Shown in pieces: positions 14,826 through 26,434 of a DNA stretch of 38,940 bases. The DNA is from Erwinia sp. ErVv1 (GTDB lineage: Bacteria > Pseudomonadota > Gammaproteobacteria > Enterobacterales > Enterobacteriaceae). The notes under the pieces were generated by a model. It saw only the letters and a program-made list of their open reading frames with translations, made no database searches and was not told the origin of the DNA. Within the stretch, counting starts at the first letter, position 1, and each line of letters begins with the position of its first letter. A program made the translations under genes and the position numbers. The stretch covers positions 67,351 through 106,290 of the forward strand of contig NZ_CDPK01000005.1 of the NCBI RefSeq assembly GCF_900068895.1. The letters run 5' to 3'.

Positions 14826-15582
14826 AGGTATCCGCATCGCGCCACGCCGGGAAGCGCTCGCGATAGTCGCTCAGCGTTTCCAGAGACAGTTCAGCATTTA
14901 ACACGGCGGGCTGATGCGGCTCGCCCGCCGCCAGGATCTCACCCTGCGGGCTGATAATTCGGCTGTCGCCGCTGTAGTGATGGTGGTTGCCGTCGCTGCC
15001 CACGCGGTTGCACCCGGCGATGTACGCCTGATTCTCAATGGCGCGGGCCAGCAGCAGCGCCTGCCAGTGGGCGGCGCGCGCTTCGGGCCAGTTAGCCACG
15101 TAAAGCGCCAGATCGTAATCATTGCGACTGCGTGAGAACACCGGGAAACGCAGGTCATAGCAGACCTGCGGCAGGATCCGCCAGCCGCGCCACTCGATTA
15201 TCTCCCGACGGTCGCCCGCCAGGTAATGGTGATGCTCATCGGCCATGCGGAACAGATGTCGCTTATCATAGCGATGCACCTTACCGCCCGGCTCCACCAG
15301 CAGAAAACGGTTAACCGCGCCTTTTGCGGTCTGAATGGCAGCACTGCCCCCGACCAGCGCCCCGGTGGCCTTCGCTTTCTCATGCAGCCAGTCTGTCACC
15401 CGCGCTTCCGGCAGGGAGCTTTTCGCCGCCTCCATGGCAAACCCGGTGGTAAACATCTCCGGCAGCACAATCAGATCGCGCCCCTTCAGGTCGGCCAGCA
15501 GCGTATCGAAAAAGCGCAGATTGGCTTCGCCATCCATCCAGACCAGCGGCTGCTGGAGAACGGTCAGATTTAAAGTTGACAC
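14815..15582 (-). CDS. yafV: YafV, omega-amidase (nitrilase superfamily)
   Basis: A 255-residue nitrilase-fold hydrolase matching E. coli YafV in length. The catalytic triad is Glu42 (LPEMF), Lys107 (DKRHLF) and Cys141 (QVCYDLRFP). Omega-amidases of the Nit2/YafV group hydrolyse 2-oxoglutaramate or 2-oxosuccinamate to 2-oxoacids and ammonia. I place the start at the GTG at 15582 (GGAG 6 bases upstream), although the frame is open further. It overlaps the 3' end of mtnE by 13 bases, so the two are translationally linked. That pairing suits removal of the 2-oxoglutaramate made when MtnE uses glutamine as donor. Confidence 0.9.
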   Translation of the reverse strand: MSTLNLTVLQQPLVWMDGEANLRFFDTLLADLKGRDLIVLPEMFTTGFAMEAAKSSLPEARVTDWLHEKAKATGALVGGSAAIQTAKGAVNRFLLVEPGGKVHRYDKRHLFRMADEHHHYLAGDRREIIEWRGWRILPQVCYDLRFPVFSRSRNDYDLALYVANWPEARAAHWQALLLARAIENQAYIAGCNRVGSDGNHHHYSGDSRIISPQGEILAAGEPHQPAVLNAELSLETLSDYRERFPAWRDADTFTL

Positions 15583-16730
15583 AGGCGCTCCGCGGCAGCA
15601 TCCAGCGTGGCTTCCTGTTTGGCAAAGCACAGGCGGATCAGTTTATAAGGGAAAGGTCCGGCGCAGAATACCGACAGCGGAATAGCCGCCACGCCCACCT
15701 CTTTCGTGAGCCACTGGCAGAACGCGACGTCATCCAGATCGGAAATCGCGCTGTAGTCGGCCAGCAGAAAGTAGGTTCCTTCGCAGGGCAGCACCTTCAG
15801 GCGGCTTTTTTCCAGCGCCTGAATAAAGCGGTCGCGTCGGGCACGATAAAATTCGGGCAGTTCGCGATAGTGTTCCGGCTCGGCATTCAGCATATCGGCC
15901 AGCGCCAGCTGGGCCGGCGTATTTACCGCAAAGGTCAGATACTGATGTACCTTGCGCACCTCAGCCGACAGCGCGGGCGGCGCTATGCAGTATCCCACCT
16001 TCCAGCCGGTCATATGGTAGGTTTTCCCGAACGAAGAGACGGCGATAGCGCGCTCGCGCAGCGGAGCATGGGCCAGCACGCTGGCGTGGCCCGCCTCCGC
16101 GAAGCAGATATGCTCATACACTTCATCGCTTAACACGTAAATTTCCTGCCCGCGAATGGCCTGCCACAGGGATTCAAAATCGCTTTTCTGCCAGACGGTG
16201 GCAGAGGGATTGTGCGGCGTATTCAGAATAACCAGTCGGGTACGCGGCGAGAGCAGGGCGGCAAACGCCGACCAGTCGACGTGAAACCCCGGCGGCTGGA
16301 GAGTCACGCGCCGCATGATGCCCCCCGCGAGGGTGACGGCAGGCGCATAGCTGTCATAGCTGGGATCGAAGCAGATAACCTCATCACCCGGCCGCACCAG
16401 GGCGGTAATGGCGGCGAAGAGCGCCTCGGTAGCACCGGCGGTGACCGTGATTTCGCTGTTACTGTCGGGCTGGTGGCCGTAAAGCGCCGCTGTTTTCGCG
16501 GCAATGGCCTCGCGCAGCGGCTGCACGCCGGTCATGGGCGCATACTGATTTGCGCCCGCGCTGACGTGGTGGGCCAGACGCGCTTTCAGGTAGTCCGACC
16601 CGTCGAAATCGGGAAAGCCCTGAGAAAGGTTAATGGCGTTGTGCTGCTGCGCCAGCGCGCTCATCTGCGAGAAAATAGTGGTGCCCAGAGCGGGAAGTTT
16701 GCTCTGCGGTGTCAGTGACGTCTGGCTCAT
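15570..16730 (-). CDS. mtnE: MtnE/YbdL, methionine aminotransferase
   Basis: A 386-residue fold-type I aminotransferase closely resembling E. coli YbdL. Key motifs are NAINLSQGFPDFDG, NQYAPMTGVQPLR, NTPHNPSATVW, YVLSDEVYEHI and the PLP lysine Lys236 in SSFGKTYHMTGWKVGY. It converts 2-oxo-4-methylthiobutyrate to methionine, the last salvage step, preferring glutamine-like donors. It is the first gene of the leftward mtnE-yafV unit, with a good promoter about 110 bases upstream and MetJ boxes beyond it. Confidence 0.92.
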   Translation of the reverse strand: MSQTSLTPQSKLPALGTTIFSQMSALAQQHNAINLSQGFPDFDGSDYLKARLAHHVSAGANQYAPMTGVQPLREAIAAKTAALYGHQPDSNSEITVTAGATEALFAAITALVRPGDEVICFDPSYDSYAPAVTLAGGIMRRVTLQPPGFHVDWSAFAALLSPRTRLVILNTPHNPSATVWQKSDFESLWQAIRGQEIYVLSDEVYEHICFAEAGHASVLAHAPLRERAIAVSSFGKTYHMTGWKVGYCIAPPALSAEVRKVHQYLTFAVNTPAQLALADMLNAEPEHYRELPEFYRARRDRFIQALEKSRLKVLPCEGTYFLLADYSAISDLDDVAFCQWLTKEVGVAAIPLSVFCAGPFPYKLIRLCFAKQEATLDAAAERLCQL

Positions 16731-16837
16731 TATCGGTAACCCTTGCGAAACGCTTATCCCGGACTGGCACCCTGTGACTGTTGCGGCAGAGTGAAATCCG
16801 TTGGGAATTAATGATGTGTTGGAGGTGTCTTGCTGCC

Positions 16838-16866
16838 ACTATAGCCTCGATGTTAATATTTGGCAA
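16838..16866 (-). promoter_or_regulatory. Sigma-70 promoter of mtnE-yafV
   Basis: On the minus strand TTGCCA (16866-16861) and TATAGT (16843-16838) are 17 bases apart. The predicted leader is about 100 bases, long for this class. The MetJ array begins 4 bases upstream of the -35 element. Confidence 0.7.
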
Positions 16867-16869
16867 TCG

Positions 16870-16893
16870 AGACGCTTAGACGTCTAAACGCTA
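16870..16893. promoter_or_regulatory. MetJ operator (three met boxes) in the mtnE/mtnB gap
   Basis: Three contiguous 8-base boxes are present: AGACGCTT, AGACGTCT (perfect consensus) and AAACGCTA. They overlap the region where the mtnB -35 would lie (TTAGAC 16876-16881, with a possible TATGCT -10 at 16898) and abut the mtnE -35. Repression by MetJ with S-adenosylmethionine is expected. Confidence 0.85.
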
Positions 16894-16931
16894 ACGTTAT
16901 GCTCGCCGATCCGGCAGAGAAAAGGAAACCT

Positions 16932-17546
16932 ATGACCCTCACTCCGCAGTTAGATCAGCTGGTGGCCGCCTGCCACTGGATCGGTGCCAGGGGCTGGGCA
17001 CCGGCCACCGGCGGCAATATGTCGATACGTCAGGATGCTGAGTTTTGCCTGTTAAGCGCGTCCGGCAAAGACAAAGGCGCGCTGACCCGCGATGACTTTA
17101 TTCAGGTTGAAATTGCCAGCAACCTCGTCCCCTCTGGCCGAAAGCCGTCGGCAGAGACCGGGCTGCACACGCTGATTTACCGGCTGTTTCCCGATGCGGG
17201 CGCGGTACTGCATACCCACACCGTCAATTCGACCGTCCTCTCACGTATTGCGAAGGGGGCCGCATTAGAATTGCAGGGCTATGAAATGCAGAAAACGCTG
17301 GCCGGACAGACCTCGCATCTTGATCGGGTGTCGGTTGCACTGTTCGATAACGATCAGGATATTGATGCCCTGGCGGGCCGTATTGACCAGTACGCTCAGC
17401 ATCAGCCGCTGCGCTATGGTTTTCTGCTGCGGGGACACGGGCTGACGTGCTGGGGACGGGACGTCAGTGAGGCAAGACGCCATCTTGAAGGGCTGGAGTT
17501 TCTCTTCCAGTGCGAACTACAACGTCGGCTATTGGAGGCCAAATGA
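16932..17546 (+). CDS. mtnB: MtnB, methylthioribulose-1-phosphate dehydratase
   Basis: A 204-residue class II aldolase-fold zinc enzyme that dehydrates methylthioribulose 1-phosphate. Visible motifs are [30 protein letters not shown], the zinc ligands in HTHTVNS and the distal histidine in [12 protein letters not shown] chose the ATG at 16932, preceded by AAAGGAAACC, rather than an upstream in-frame ATG at 16860 that lies before the MetJ boxes. The stop overlaps mtnC by 4 bases (ATGA). Confidence 0.92.
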   Translation: MTLTPQLDQLVAACHWIGARGWAPATGGNMSIRQDAEFCLLSASGKDKGALTRDDFIQVEIASNLVPSGRKPSAETGLHTLIYRLFPDAGAVLHTHTVNSTVLSRIAKGAALELQGYEMQKTLAGQTSHLDRVSVALFDNDQDIDALAGRIDQYAQHQPLRYGFLLRGHGLTCWGRDVSEARRHLEGLEFLFQCELQRRLLEAK

Positions 17547-18232
17547 TCCGCGCAATTGTTACCGATATTGAAGGAACCACCAGCGATATTCGTTTTGTTC
17601 ATGATGTGCTTTTCCCCTACGCGCGGGAAAACCTCGCGGCCTTTATTGCCGCCTTTCAGCATCGTGATGAGGTGGCCCAGGCGCTGAACGATCTGCGCGA
17701 TGAGATAGCCCAGCCGCAGGCCACCACGGAAGATTTGATTACCGTGCTGTTCGCATTTATGGACGAGGATCGCAAGTCCACCGCGCTGAAAGCGCTCCAG
17801 GGCATGATCTGGCGCGACGGCTATGTTAACGGCAGCTTTACGGGTCATCTCTATGCGGATGTCCTGCCCGCGCTGGAAAAGTGGCGACAGCAGGCGATTG
17901 ATCTCTATGTATATTCCTCAGGCTCAGTCCCTGCGCAAAAATTGTTATTTGGCTACAGCGACGAGGGTGATATTACTGGACTGTTCAGCGGCTACTTTGA
18001 CACCCACGTGGGAGCCAAGCGCGATACGCTCTCCTATCGCAATATCGCCGATGAGACCGGCTTACAGCCGCACGAACACCTGTTTTTATCCGATATTCAT
18101 CAGGAGCTGGATGCCGCGCAAGACGCGGGCTGGCAGACCCTACAGCTGGTGCGTGACGGGGCAGACACACAGAGTCGGCACCGTCAGGTAAACCGTTTTG
18201 ATCAGATTAACCTGGAGTCGTTTTCACTATGA
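17543..18232 (+). CDS. mtnC: MtnC, enolase-phosphatase E1
   Basis: A 229-residue HAD-superfamily bifunctional enzyme. It enolises 2,3-diketo-5-methylthiopentyl-1-phosphate and then removes the phosphate to give the acireductone. Motif I is [12 protein letters not shown] at residues 5-16, motif II is YVYSSGS, the conserved lysine region is [10 protein letters not shown] and motif III/IV is [13 protein letters not shown]. The start at 17543 is set by the ATGA overlap with mtnB and the GGAGG 5' to it. It overlaps mtnD by 4 bases. Confidence 0.93.
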   Translation: MIRAIVTDIEGTTSDIRFVHDVLFPYARENLAAFIAAFQHRDEVAQALNDLRDEIAQPQATTEDLITVLFAFMDEDRKSTALKALQGMIWRDGYVNGSFTGHLYADVLPALEKWRQQAIDLYVYSSGSVPAQKLLFGYSDEGDITGLFSGYFDTHVGAKRDTLSYRNIADETGLQPHEHLFLSDIHQELDAAQDAGWQTLQLVRDGADTQSRHRQVNRFDQINLESFSL

Positions 18233-18771
18233 GTGCACTGACCCTGTTTACCGACAGCGAAGCCACCAGGCCGGTGTGGCACAGCACCGATGCTGACGAA
18301 ATCCGCCAGCAGCTAAATGCAAAAGGCGTGCGCTTTGAGCGCTGGGAAGCGGATCGCGATCTGGGTGAAAACCCCGATGCTGACACGGTGATTAACGCGT
18401 ATCAGCATGCGATTGACCGGCTGGTGGCGGAGAAAGGCTACCAGAGCTGGGACGTTATCAGCATGCGTGCCGATAACCCGCAGAGGGAGGTGCTGCGCAC
18501 GAAGTTCCTGTCTGAGCATACGCACGGTGAAGATGAGGTGCGTTTCTTTGTGGAGGGCGCGGGTCTGTTCTGCCTGCATCTGGATGGACATATTTATCAG
18601 ATCCTCTGCGAGAAGAACGATCTGATATCCGTTCCGGCAGGCACGCCGCACTGGTTTGATATGGGCTCGTCACCCCACTTTACCGCTATCCGCATTTTCG
18701 ATAATCAGGAAGGCTGGATTGCCAACTTTACCGGCGACGCGATAGCGGATGCTTATCCGCGCCTGCCGTAG
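18229..18771 (+). CDS. mtnD: MtnD, acireductone dioxygenase
   Basis: A 180-residue cupin. The metal ligands are visible as His97, His99, Glu103 (EHTHGEDE) and His141 (GTPHWF), matching the well-studied Klebsiella enzyme. With Fe it gives 2-oxo-4-methylthiobutyrate and formate; with Ni it gives the off-pathway products including CO. It is the last gene of mtnBCD. Its 3' end overlaps the convergent mtnA by 19 bases. Confidence 0.94.
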   Translation: MSALTLFTDSEATRPVWHSTDADEIRQQLNAKGVRFERWEADRDLGENPDADTVINAYQHAIDRLVAEKGYQSWDVISMRADNPQREVLRTKFLSEHTHGEDEVRFFVEGAGLFCLHLDGHIYQILCEKNDLISVPAGTPHWFDMGSSPHFTAIRIFDNQEGWIANFTGDAIADAYPRLP

Positions 18772-19787
18772 AAAGCACCTGCGGCAACCTCTGCCGGGGT
18801 GACCACGCCGGTATCCAGCACCCAGCCGCTAATCAGGGCGGCTGGCGTGACGTCAAAGGCGGGGTTATAAACCCGGGCGTTTTCCGGGGCCCACTGCACG
18901 TCACCAAAGCTGCCCGCCACGCCGGTGACTTCACTGGCGGCGCGCTGCTCAATAGGGATAGCGTTACCGTCCGGGCAGCTGCTGTCGAGCGTCGTGTGCG
19001 GGGCGGCAACGTAAAAGGGAATGCGGTGATAGTGAGCCAGCACCGCCAGGCTGTAGGTGCCAATTTTATTGGCAACGTCGCCGTTGGCCGCAATGCGATC
19101 GGCACCGACCCAAATGGCGTCAACCTGCTGCTGCGCCATCAGGCTGGCGGCCATGCTGTCGCAAATCAGCTGGTAGGGCACACCCAGTTCGCCCAGCTCC
19201 CAGGCCGTCAGGCGTCCACCCTGAAGTAGCGGGCGGGTTTCGTCCACCCAGACGTTTTCGACATTGCCCTGCTGCCAGCCGCGCGCAATGACCCCCAGCG
19301 CGGTGCCCACACCGGCAGTCGCCAGCCCGCCGGTATTGCAGTGGGTCAGCAGGCGGCTGCCCGGTTTGATAAGCGCAGCCCCCGCCGTCGCAATACTCTC
19401 GCACAGCGCCTTATCCTCCCCGACCAGGCGCAGGGCTTCCCTGCTGAGCGCGGCGGCTACGTTGTCCGGTGCCTGAGCCAGTACCTGCTTCATGCGGTCG
19501 AGATTATTCATCAGATTGACGGCGGTGGGGCGGGCGGCCCGCAGCACCTCCAGCGCCGCCGCCAGTTCGGCTTTTGGCAACCCGTTCTCCGCCAGCAGCG
19601 CCAGCAGCAGGCTGGCAGAAAGGCCAATGAGCGGCGCACCACGCACCCGCAGGGCTTTGATATGACCCACCAGCGAGGCCACATCAGGCGTCGGGCACCA
19701 GTTTTTTTGCTGCGGAAGCGCCTGCTGATCGAGGATCCAAAGCTGATTGTCACGAACTTGTAAGCTGGTTGTGCTCAGTGTCTGCAT
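18753..19787 (-). CDS. mtnA: MtnA, methylthioribose-1-phosphate isomerase
   Basis: A 344-residue member of the eIF2B-alpha-like isomerase family. It converts methylthioribose 1-phosphate to the ribulose form. The catalytic cysteine lies in [14 protein letters not shown] and the aspartate in [27 protein letters not shown] near residue 55 is also typical. I chose the ATG at 19787 (MQTLSTTSL), which gives the family length, over an open upstream frame that runs through the MetJ operator. It is divergent from mtnK and shares its promoter region. Confidence 0.92.
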   Translation of the reverse strand: MQTLSTTSLQVRDNQLWILDQQALPQQKNWCPTPDVASLVGHIKALRVRGAPLIGLSASLLLALLAENGLPKAELAAALEVLRAARPTAVNLMNNLDRMKQVLAQAPDNVAAALSREALRLVGEDKALCESIATAGAALIKPGSRLLTHCNTGGLATAGVGTALGVIARGWQQGNVENVWVDETRPLLQGGRLTAWELGELGVPYQLICDSMAASLMAQQQVDAIWVGADRIAANGDVANKIGTYSLAVLAHYHRIPFYVAAPHTTLDSSCPDGNAIPIEQRAASEVTGVAGSFGDVQWAPENARVYNPAFDVTPAALISGWVLDTGVVTPAEVAAGAFYGRRG

Positions 19788-19822
19788 GAGAAGTAAAATC
19801 CTGGTTGCGTCGTCAGGCGATA

Positions 19823-19852
19823 TTGTGCCAACATGCCTGACGGATGTATAGA
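19823..19852 (+). promoter_or_regulatory. Sigma-70 promoter of mtnK
   Basis: TTGTGC (19823-19828) and TATAGA (19847-19852) are separated by 18 bases. The -10 lies inside the MetJ array. Confidence 0.55.
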
Positions 19853-19865
19853 CGTCTGCACGGCT
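19842..19865. promoter_or_regulatory. MetJ operator in the mtnA/mtnK gap
   Basis: A perfect met box AGACGTCT (19850-19857) is flanked by weaker boxes GGATGTAT and GCACGGCT, five of eight matches each. The array covers the -10 regions of both divergent promoters. Confidence 0.8.
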
Positions 19866-19874
19866 TGTTTGCAA
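19845..19874 (-). promoter_or_regulatory. Sigma-70 promoter of mtnA
   Basis: The minus strand has TTGCAA (19874-19869) and TATACA (19850-19845) with 18 bases between. Its -10 overlaps the mtnK -10 on the other strand, so the two promoters are face to face and share one operator. Confidence 0.6.
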
Positions 19875-19944
19875 CAAATTAACGTCACGCGAACGTTTCT
19901 GTGAGGCAGCGGGCAGACAGCAATGGGCTAATGAGGGTGAGTTG

Positions 19945-21144
19945 ATGTCGCAATATCGTACTTTCACTGCAGCGGATGCCGTGGAATATGCCCGCCAGTA
20001 TGGCGGTGTTGAAAATCCGGACAGTCTGGTTGAGTCGCAGGAGATCGGTGACGGCAACCTTAATCTGGTATTTAAGATATTCGACCGCGACGGCAACAGC
20101 CGGGTCATTGTCAAGCAGGCGCTACCCTATGTGCGCTGCGTGGGTGAATCCTGGCCGCTGACGCTCGATCGCGCGCGCATTGAAGCCGAGGTATTGCAGA
20201 TCCACGGTCAGTATTGCCCGGAATATACGGTGAAGATCCTGCATCACGATCCCGAGCTGGCGGTGATGGTGATGGAAGATCTCTCCCACCTGGCGATCTG
20301 GCGCGGCGAGCAGGTTAGGGGGCGGGACTATCCGCAGGCATCCGCGCAGCTTGGTGAATATCTGGCGCAGACGCTGTTTCATACCTCTGACTTCTACCAG
20401 CATCCGTATCAGAAAAAAGCGGAGGTGATTCGCTTTACCAATCCCGAGCTGTGCGACATTACCGAAGAGCTGTTTTTCAACGAGCCGTACGAAGTGCATG
20501 AGCGTAACGGCTATCCGCGCGCCCTGGAGCCGCTGGCCGCCTCGCTGCGGGATGACGACGAGCTTCGTCTCAAGGTGGCGGCGCTTAAGCACCGCTTTTT
20601 CTCTCATGCTGAAGCGCTGCTCCACGGCGATGTCCATAGTGGTTCAATCTTCGTGGGTGACAATACGCTGAAGCTGATTGATGCAGAGTTTGGCTACTAC
20701 GGCCCGATCGGGTTTGACGTGGGTAGCGCGCTCGGCAATCTGCTGATTAACTACTGTGCGCTCCCGGGGCTGCTGGCCCCCCGAGAGGCGGCAGACGCCC
20801 GCGAGAAACGCCTGAACGACGTACGTGTCACCTGGCAAAGCTTTGCGGATCGCTTCCTGACGCTGACCGCTGAGAAATCGCGCGATCGCGCGCTGGCCTG
20901 GCCGGGCTACGGCGCGGCCTTTTTGCGTAAGGTGTGGTGCGATACCCTGGGATACTGCGGTACCGAGCTTATCCGCCGTACGGTAGGGATGTCGCAGGTG
21001 GCTGACATCAAAACGATTGAAGATGAGGTGATGAAGGTGGAGTGCGTACGCCAGGCGATCGCGCTGGGCAGAACGCTGATCCTGGCCGCGGATCATGTGG
21101 AGAATATCGACGCGCTGATCGCTCGTGTGCGGCAGAACGGTTGA
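19945..21144 (+). CDS. mtnK: MtnK, 5-methylthioribose kinase
   Basis: A 399-residue kinase of the aminoglycoside-phosphotransferase/ChoK fold. It phosphorylates methylthioribose at the entry to the salvage pathway. Motifs include the nucleotide-binding [21 protein letters not shown], the catalytic-loop [10 protein letters not shown] and metal-binding [11 protein letters not shown]. The ATG at 19945 is preceded by GAGGGTGAG; an in-frame TTG one codon earlier is less likely. It feeds MtnA, encoded divergently. Confidence 0.94.
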   Translation: MSQYRTFTAADAVEYARQYGGVENPDSLVESQEIGDGNLNLVFKIFDRDGNSRVIVKQALPYVRCVGESWPLTLDRARIEAEVLQIHGQYCPEYTVKILHHDPELAVMVMEDLSHLAIWRGEQVRGRDYPQASAQLGEYLAQTLFHTSDFYQHPYQKKAEVIRFTNPELCDITEELFFNEPYEVHERNGYPRALEPLAASLRDDDELRLKVAALKHRFFSHAEALLHGDVHSGSIFVGDNTLKLIDAEFGYYGPIGFDVGSALGNLLINYCALPGLLAPREAADAREKRLNDVRVTWQSFADRFLTLTAEKSRDRALAWPGYGAAFLRKVWCDTLGYCGTELIRRTVGMSQVADIKTIEDEVMKVECVRQAIALGRTLILAADHVENIDALIARVRQNG

Positions 21145-21160
21145 GATACTGACGACTGGC

Positions 21161-21178
21161 GTGCGGCAGGACGGTTAA
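21161..21178. repeat. Partial duplication of the mtnK 3' end
   Basis: These 18 bases repeat the last codons of mtnK (21127-21144) with 16 of 18 identities, 34 bases downstream and again ending in a stop. Probably a short slippage or duplication product. Confidence 0.5.
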
Positions 21179-21336
21179 CGCTGTACAGCTTTCTCTTTGG
21201 CGGGGTATGGGTTTCCGTTAACGCTGAACGCTTCCCACCGGCGGTTATTGGCCCGGTGGATTTTCAGCTTTCGTTCGTCGCTATCCTCCCCCTTCAGCCG
21301 CTGATTTGCGTTGAAGGGGAAGGGAGGTTGAGTCAA
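21175..21336 (-). other. Possible small ORF or gene remnant
   Basis: On the minus strand, just after fadE, a frame of 53 codons opens at a TTG (21336) with no ATG and no ribosome site. It reads like ordinary protein (for example NANQRLKGEDSDERKLKIHR followed by WEAFSVNGNPYPAKEKAVQR) and ends at TAA 21175. It is not recognised. It may be the 3' remnant of a lost gene or a chance frame. Confidence 0.25.
21235..21264 (+). terminator. Weak terminator-like hairpin after mtnK
   Basis: CCACCGG (21235-21241) and CCGGTGG (21253-21259) form a 7-bp stem with an 11-base loop, followed by ATTTT. It may end the mtnK transcript. Confidence 0.35.
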
Positions 21337-21341
21337 TAACG

Positions 21342-23879
<2,538 letters not shown>

Positions 23880-23896
23880 AAAATTTCTCCAGAAGT

Positions 23897-23913
23897 AAGA
23901 GGTCTGACCTGTT
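23897..23913. promoter_or_regulatory. FadR operator upstream of fadE
   Basis: AAGAGGTCTGACCTGTT matches the FadR consensus (AGCTGGTCCGAYNTGTT) at most positions, and contains the perfect core palindrome AGGTCTGACCT. It lies between a possible minus-strand -10 (TATACT, 23922-23917) and the fadE ribosome site, as expected for repression. No good -35 is seen. Confidence 0.82.
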
Positions 23914-24088
23914 AGGAGTATATGTAGTTGAGATGGTTTTTATTAGCAATCTGGTTACATAATAATTACAACCTGGCTCACACTCCGCGTGTATCACGCG
24001 TGAAACGTCTGGACCGGCAGGAAGGGTGCTGTTCCCCCCTCCTGCAAGTTGATAAACTGGCGGCGACCTCACTTAAAAGGATCTCTCT

Positions 24089-24667
24089 ATGTATCAGGAC
24101 ATCATTCGTGCAGAACTCAATGAAGCCGCCGAAACGCTCACCCATTTCCTGAGCGATGACGCCAATATCCATGCCATTCAGCGCGCGGCCGTGCTGCTGG
24201 CAGATGCATTTAAAGCGGGGGGCAAAGTCCTTTCCTGTGGCAACGGCGGATCGCACTGCGATGCGATGCACTTTGCTGAGGAGCTGACAGGACGCTACCG
24301 GGAAAACCGTCCGGGCTATCCGGCCATTGCCATCTCGGACGTCAGCCATATCTCCTGCGTCAGCAATGACTTCGGCTACGACTATGTCTTCTCACGCTAC
24401 GTTGAGGCGGTAGGCCGCACGGGCGACGTGCTGTTTGGTATCTCAACCTCGGGTAATTCGGCCAACGTCCTGAAGGCGATTGAGGCCGCGCGTGCGCAGG
24501 GCATGAAGGTGATCATCCTGACCGGCAAAGATGGCGGCAAGATGGATGGCCTGGCTGACGTAGAGATCCGCGTGCCGCACTTCGGCTATGCCGATCGCAT
24601 TCAGGAGATCCACATCAAGGTTATTCATATCCTGATCCTGCTGATTGAAAAAGAGATGGCGAAGTAA
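24089..24667 (+). CDS. lpcA: GmhA/LpcA, sedoheptulose-7-phosphate isomerase
   Basis: A 192-residue SIS-domain isomerase that makes D-glycero-D-manno-heptose 7-phosphate, the first step of heptose synthesis for the LPS inner core. Motifs: [18 protein letters not shown], with metal ligands His61 and Glu65; [18 protein letters not shown], the SIS phosphate loop; and the C-terminal [12 protein letters not shown]. It has the same length as E. coli GmhA. AAAAGGATCTC precedes the ATG. It is divergent from fadE, as in E. coli. Confidence 0.96.
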   Translation: MYQDIIRAELNEAAETLTHFLSDDANIHAIQRAAVLLADAFKAGGKVLSCGNGGSHCDAMHFAEELTGRYRENRPGYPAIAISDVSHISCVSNDFGYDYVFSRYVEAVGRTGDVLFGISTSGNSANVLKAIEAARAQGMKVIILTGKDGGKMDGLADVEIRVPHFGYADRIQEIHIKVIHILILLIEKEMAK

Positions 24668-24676
24668 CCCTTTCCC

Positions 24677-24694
24677 GGCCCTGGTAGCAGGGCC
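24677..24694 (+). other. Hairpin between lpcA and yafJ
   Basis: GGCCCTG and CAGGGCC form a perfect 7-bp stem with a GTAG loop. There is no T tract; it may attenuate or stabilise the lpcA message rather than terminate it. Confidence 0.4.
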
Positions 24695-24713
24695 TTACTG
24701 CGAGGTAGTCGCT

Positions 24714-25481
24714 ATGTGTGAACTGCTCGGGATGAGCGCCAACGTTCCTACGGACATCTGTTTCAGCTTTACCGGTCTTGTCCAGCGCGGTGGGGGAACC
24801 GGTCCGCACAAGGATGGCTGGGGGATTACGTTTTATGAAGGAAAAGGCTGTCGCACATTCAAGGATCCCCAACCCAGCTTTAATTCGCCTGTCGCACGGC
24901 TGGTGCAGGAGTATCCGATTAAATCGCATTCCGTGGTGGCGCACATTCGCCAGGCGAACCGGGGTGAGGTGGCGCTGGAAAATACGCATCCCTTTACCCG
25001 CGAGCTGTGGGGCCGCAACTGGACCTATGCGCATAATGGGCAGCTGAAAGGCTACCGGACGCTGGATACCGGTCCCTTTCGGGCGGTCGGCGAGACCGAC
25101 AGCGAGCAGGCATTTTGCTGGCTGCTGCACAAGCTGACCACGCGCTATCCGCGCACGCCGGGCAACTGGCCTGCGGTATTTCGCTATATTGCCGAACTGG
25201 CGACGGAGCTGCGGAAAAAGGGCGTATTCAATATGCTGCTGTCGGATGGCCGCTATCTGATGGCTTTCTGCTCGACGAATCTGTTCTGGATAACCCGTCG
25301 GGCACCGTTTGGCAAGGCGACGCTGCTGGATCAGGACGTTGAGATTGATTTTCAGAAGCAGACCACGCCGAATGACGTGGTCACGGTGATCGCTACCCAG
25401 CCCCTGACGGGCAATGAAACCTGGCACAAAATTGCGCCAGGCGACTGGGCGCTATTTTGTCTGGGTGAGCGCCAGCGTTGA
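24714..25481 (+). CDS. yafJ: YafJ, class II glutamine amidotransferase
   Basis: A 255-residue Ntn-type glutamine amidotransferase with the nucleophile Cys2 exposed after removal of Met ([12 protein letters not shown]). Further class II marks are [21 protein letters not shown] and AHNGQL. The acceptor substrate is unknown. The start at 24714 is required by Cys2; a longer frame starting at 24645 overlaps lpcA and is rejected. Its 3' end overlaps yafK on the other strand by 30 bases. Confidence 0.93.
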   Translation: MCELLGMSANVPTDICFSFTGLVQRGGGTGPHKDGWGITFYEGKGCRTFKDPQPSFNSPVARLVQEYPIKSHSVVAHIRQANRGEVALENTHPFTRELWGRNWTYAHNGQLKGYRTLDTGPFRAVGETDSEQAFCWLLHKLTTRYPRTPGNWPAVFRYIAELATELRKKGVFNMLLSDGRYLMAFCSTNLFWITRRAPFGKATLLDQDVEIDFQKQTTPNDVVTVIATQPLTGNETWHKIAPGDWALFCLGERQR

Positions 25482-26192
25482 ACCGGTAGCCGGGGCGCTG
25501 AGCAGTGACCCCGGGCTATTCAGCACATAGTGACCGTCGCTGACGCTGACCGAAGGCGGCAGGTGGGTCTGCACAAACTGGGCGTAGCCCGGTTGCAGCT
25601 GCTGCCAGAAGCTGTAGTACACCGAGTTACGGTGACGCTGCATATTGCTTTCGGTCATGCGGAACGGATAGATGCTTAATTCGATACGTGGCTGACCGTT
25701 ACGCAGCGCGGCTTCCACAAAGCGATAGATATCCTGAATATTGGTATCGGTCATCGCATAACAGCCGATAGACACGCAGCTGCCGTGGATCATCAGATAT
25801 TTCCCTTCATATCCCTGCTGACGATCGTAGGCGTTGGGGAAGCCGACGTTAATCGCCCGATAAAAGCGGCTGTCAGGTTTTAACTGGGAAAGCCCGACGC
25901 TGTAAAATCCTTCCGGACTTTTAAAATCTCCCTGACGGCGCTTAGGCCCCAGGCCACCAGAGAAATTACAAATTCGATAGCTGTCTATTAAACGATAATC
26001 GTTGCCAATTTTGCCATAAAGCTCAAGCGTGCGTTCTTCTTTGAATATCTGAATATACACAGGCGTGCCAATTAGCTGTTTCTTTAATTCTTTGCTTACC
26101 GGTGCCAGCGGCAGTACCGGGGTGGTGGGTACGCTGGCGAAAACAACGGCTGGCAGAAAAAACATCGCAAAAAGGAGTGCGATTTTGCCCAT
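25452..26192 (-). CDS. yafK: YafK (DpaA/LdtF), YkuD-domain murein enzyme
   Basis: A 246-residue protein with a signal peptide (residues 1-19, ending VVFA) and a YkuD L,D-transpeptidase fold. The active site is seen as His136 and Cys144 in [16 protein letters not shown]. In E. coli the product (also called LdtF, later DpaA) cuts Braun lipoprotein from peptidoglycan rather than making crosslinks. Periplasmic location is expected. It overlaps convergent yafJ by 30 bases, an unusually long tail-to-tail overlap. Confidence 0.93.
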   Translation of the reverse strand: MGKIALLFAMFFLPAVVFASVPTTPVLPLAPVSKELKKQLIGTPVYIQIFKEERTLELYGKIGNDYRLIDSYRICNFSGGLGPKRRQGDFKSPEGFYSVGLSQLKPDSRFYRAINVGFPNAYDRQQGYEGKYLMIHGSCVSIGCYAMTDTNIQDIYRFVEAALRNGQPRIELSIYPFRMTESNMQRHRNSVYYSFWQQLQPGYAQFVQTHLPPSVSVSDGHYVLNSPGSLLSAPATGSTLALTQTK

Positions 26193-26382
26193 TCTGGTTC
26201 CCTTGAAAAAGGAGGGGTGGATGCGGCGTCCGGGACGCGTTTACAGGCAATATCAGTTAATAGCCGCTATTGCTGCGTCACATTAGCATTGTCTATTTTT
26301 TTATCAAGAGAGCAGAGTATAAAATACTGAATAAAAGTGTGGCTCAGCCCTTTGCCGGTGTGCTTTGGCCAAACGGGTAATA

Positions 26383-26410
26383 TTGTCATTCGCTTATTTC
26401 GCTGTATACT
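26383..26410 (+). promoter_or_regulatory. Sigma-70 promoter of dinB
   Basis: TTGTCA (26383-26388) and TATACT (26405-26410) are 16 bases apart, with the LexA box covering the -10. Confidence 0.78.
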
Positions 26411-26417
26411 TATCCAG
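26402..26417. promoter_or_regulatory. LexA (SOS) box of dinB
   Basis: CTGTATACTTATCCAG fits CTGT-N8-ACAG with one mismatch (CCAG). It closely resembles the E. coli dinB box, which has the same CCAG half-site. It overlaps the -10 and lies 17 bases before the ATG. Confidence 0.88.
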
Positions 26418-26434
26418 TACAGTTGGAGGGGGAT

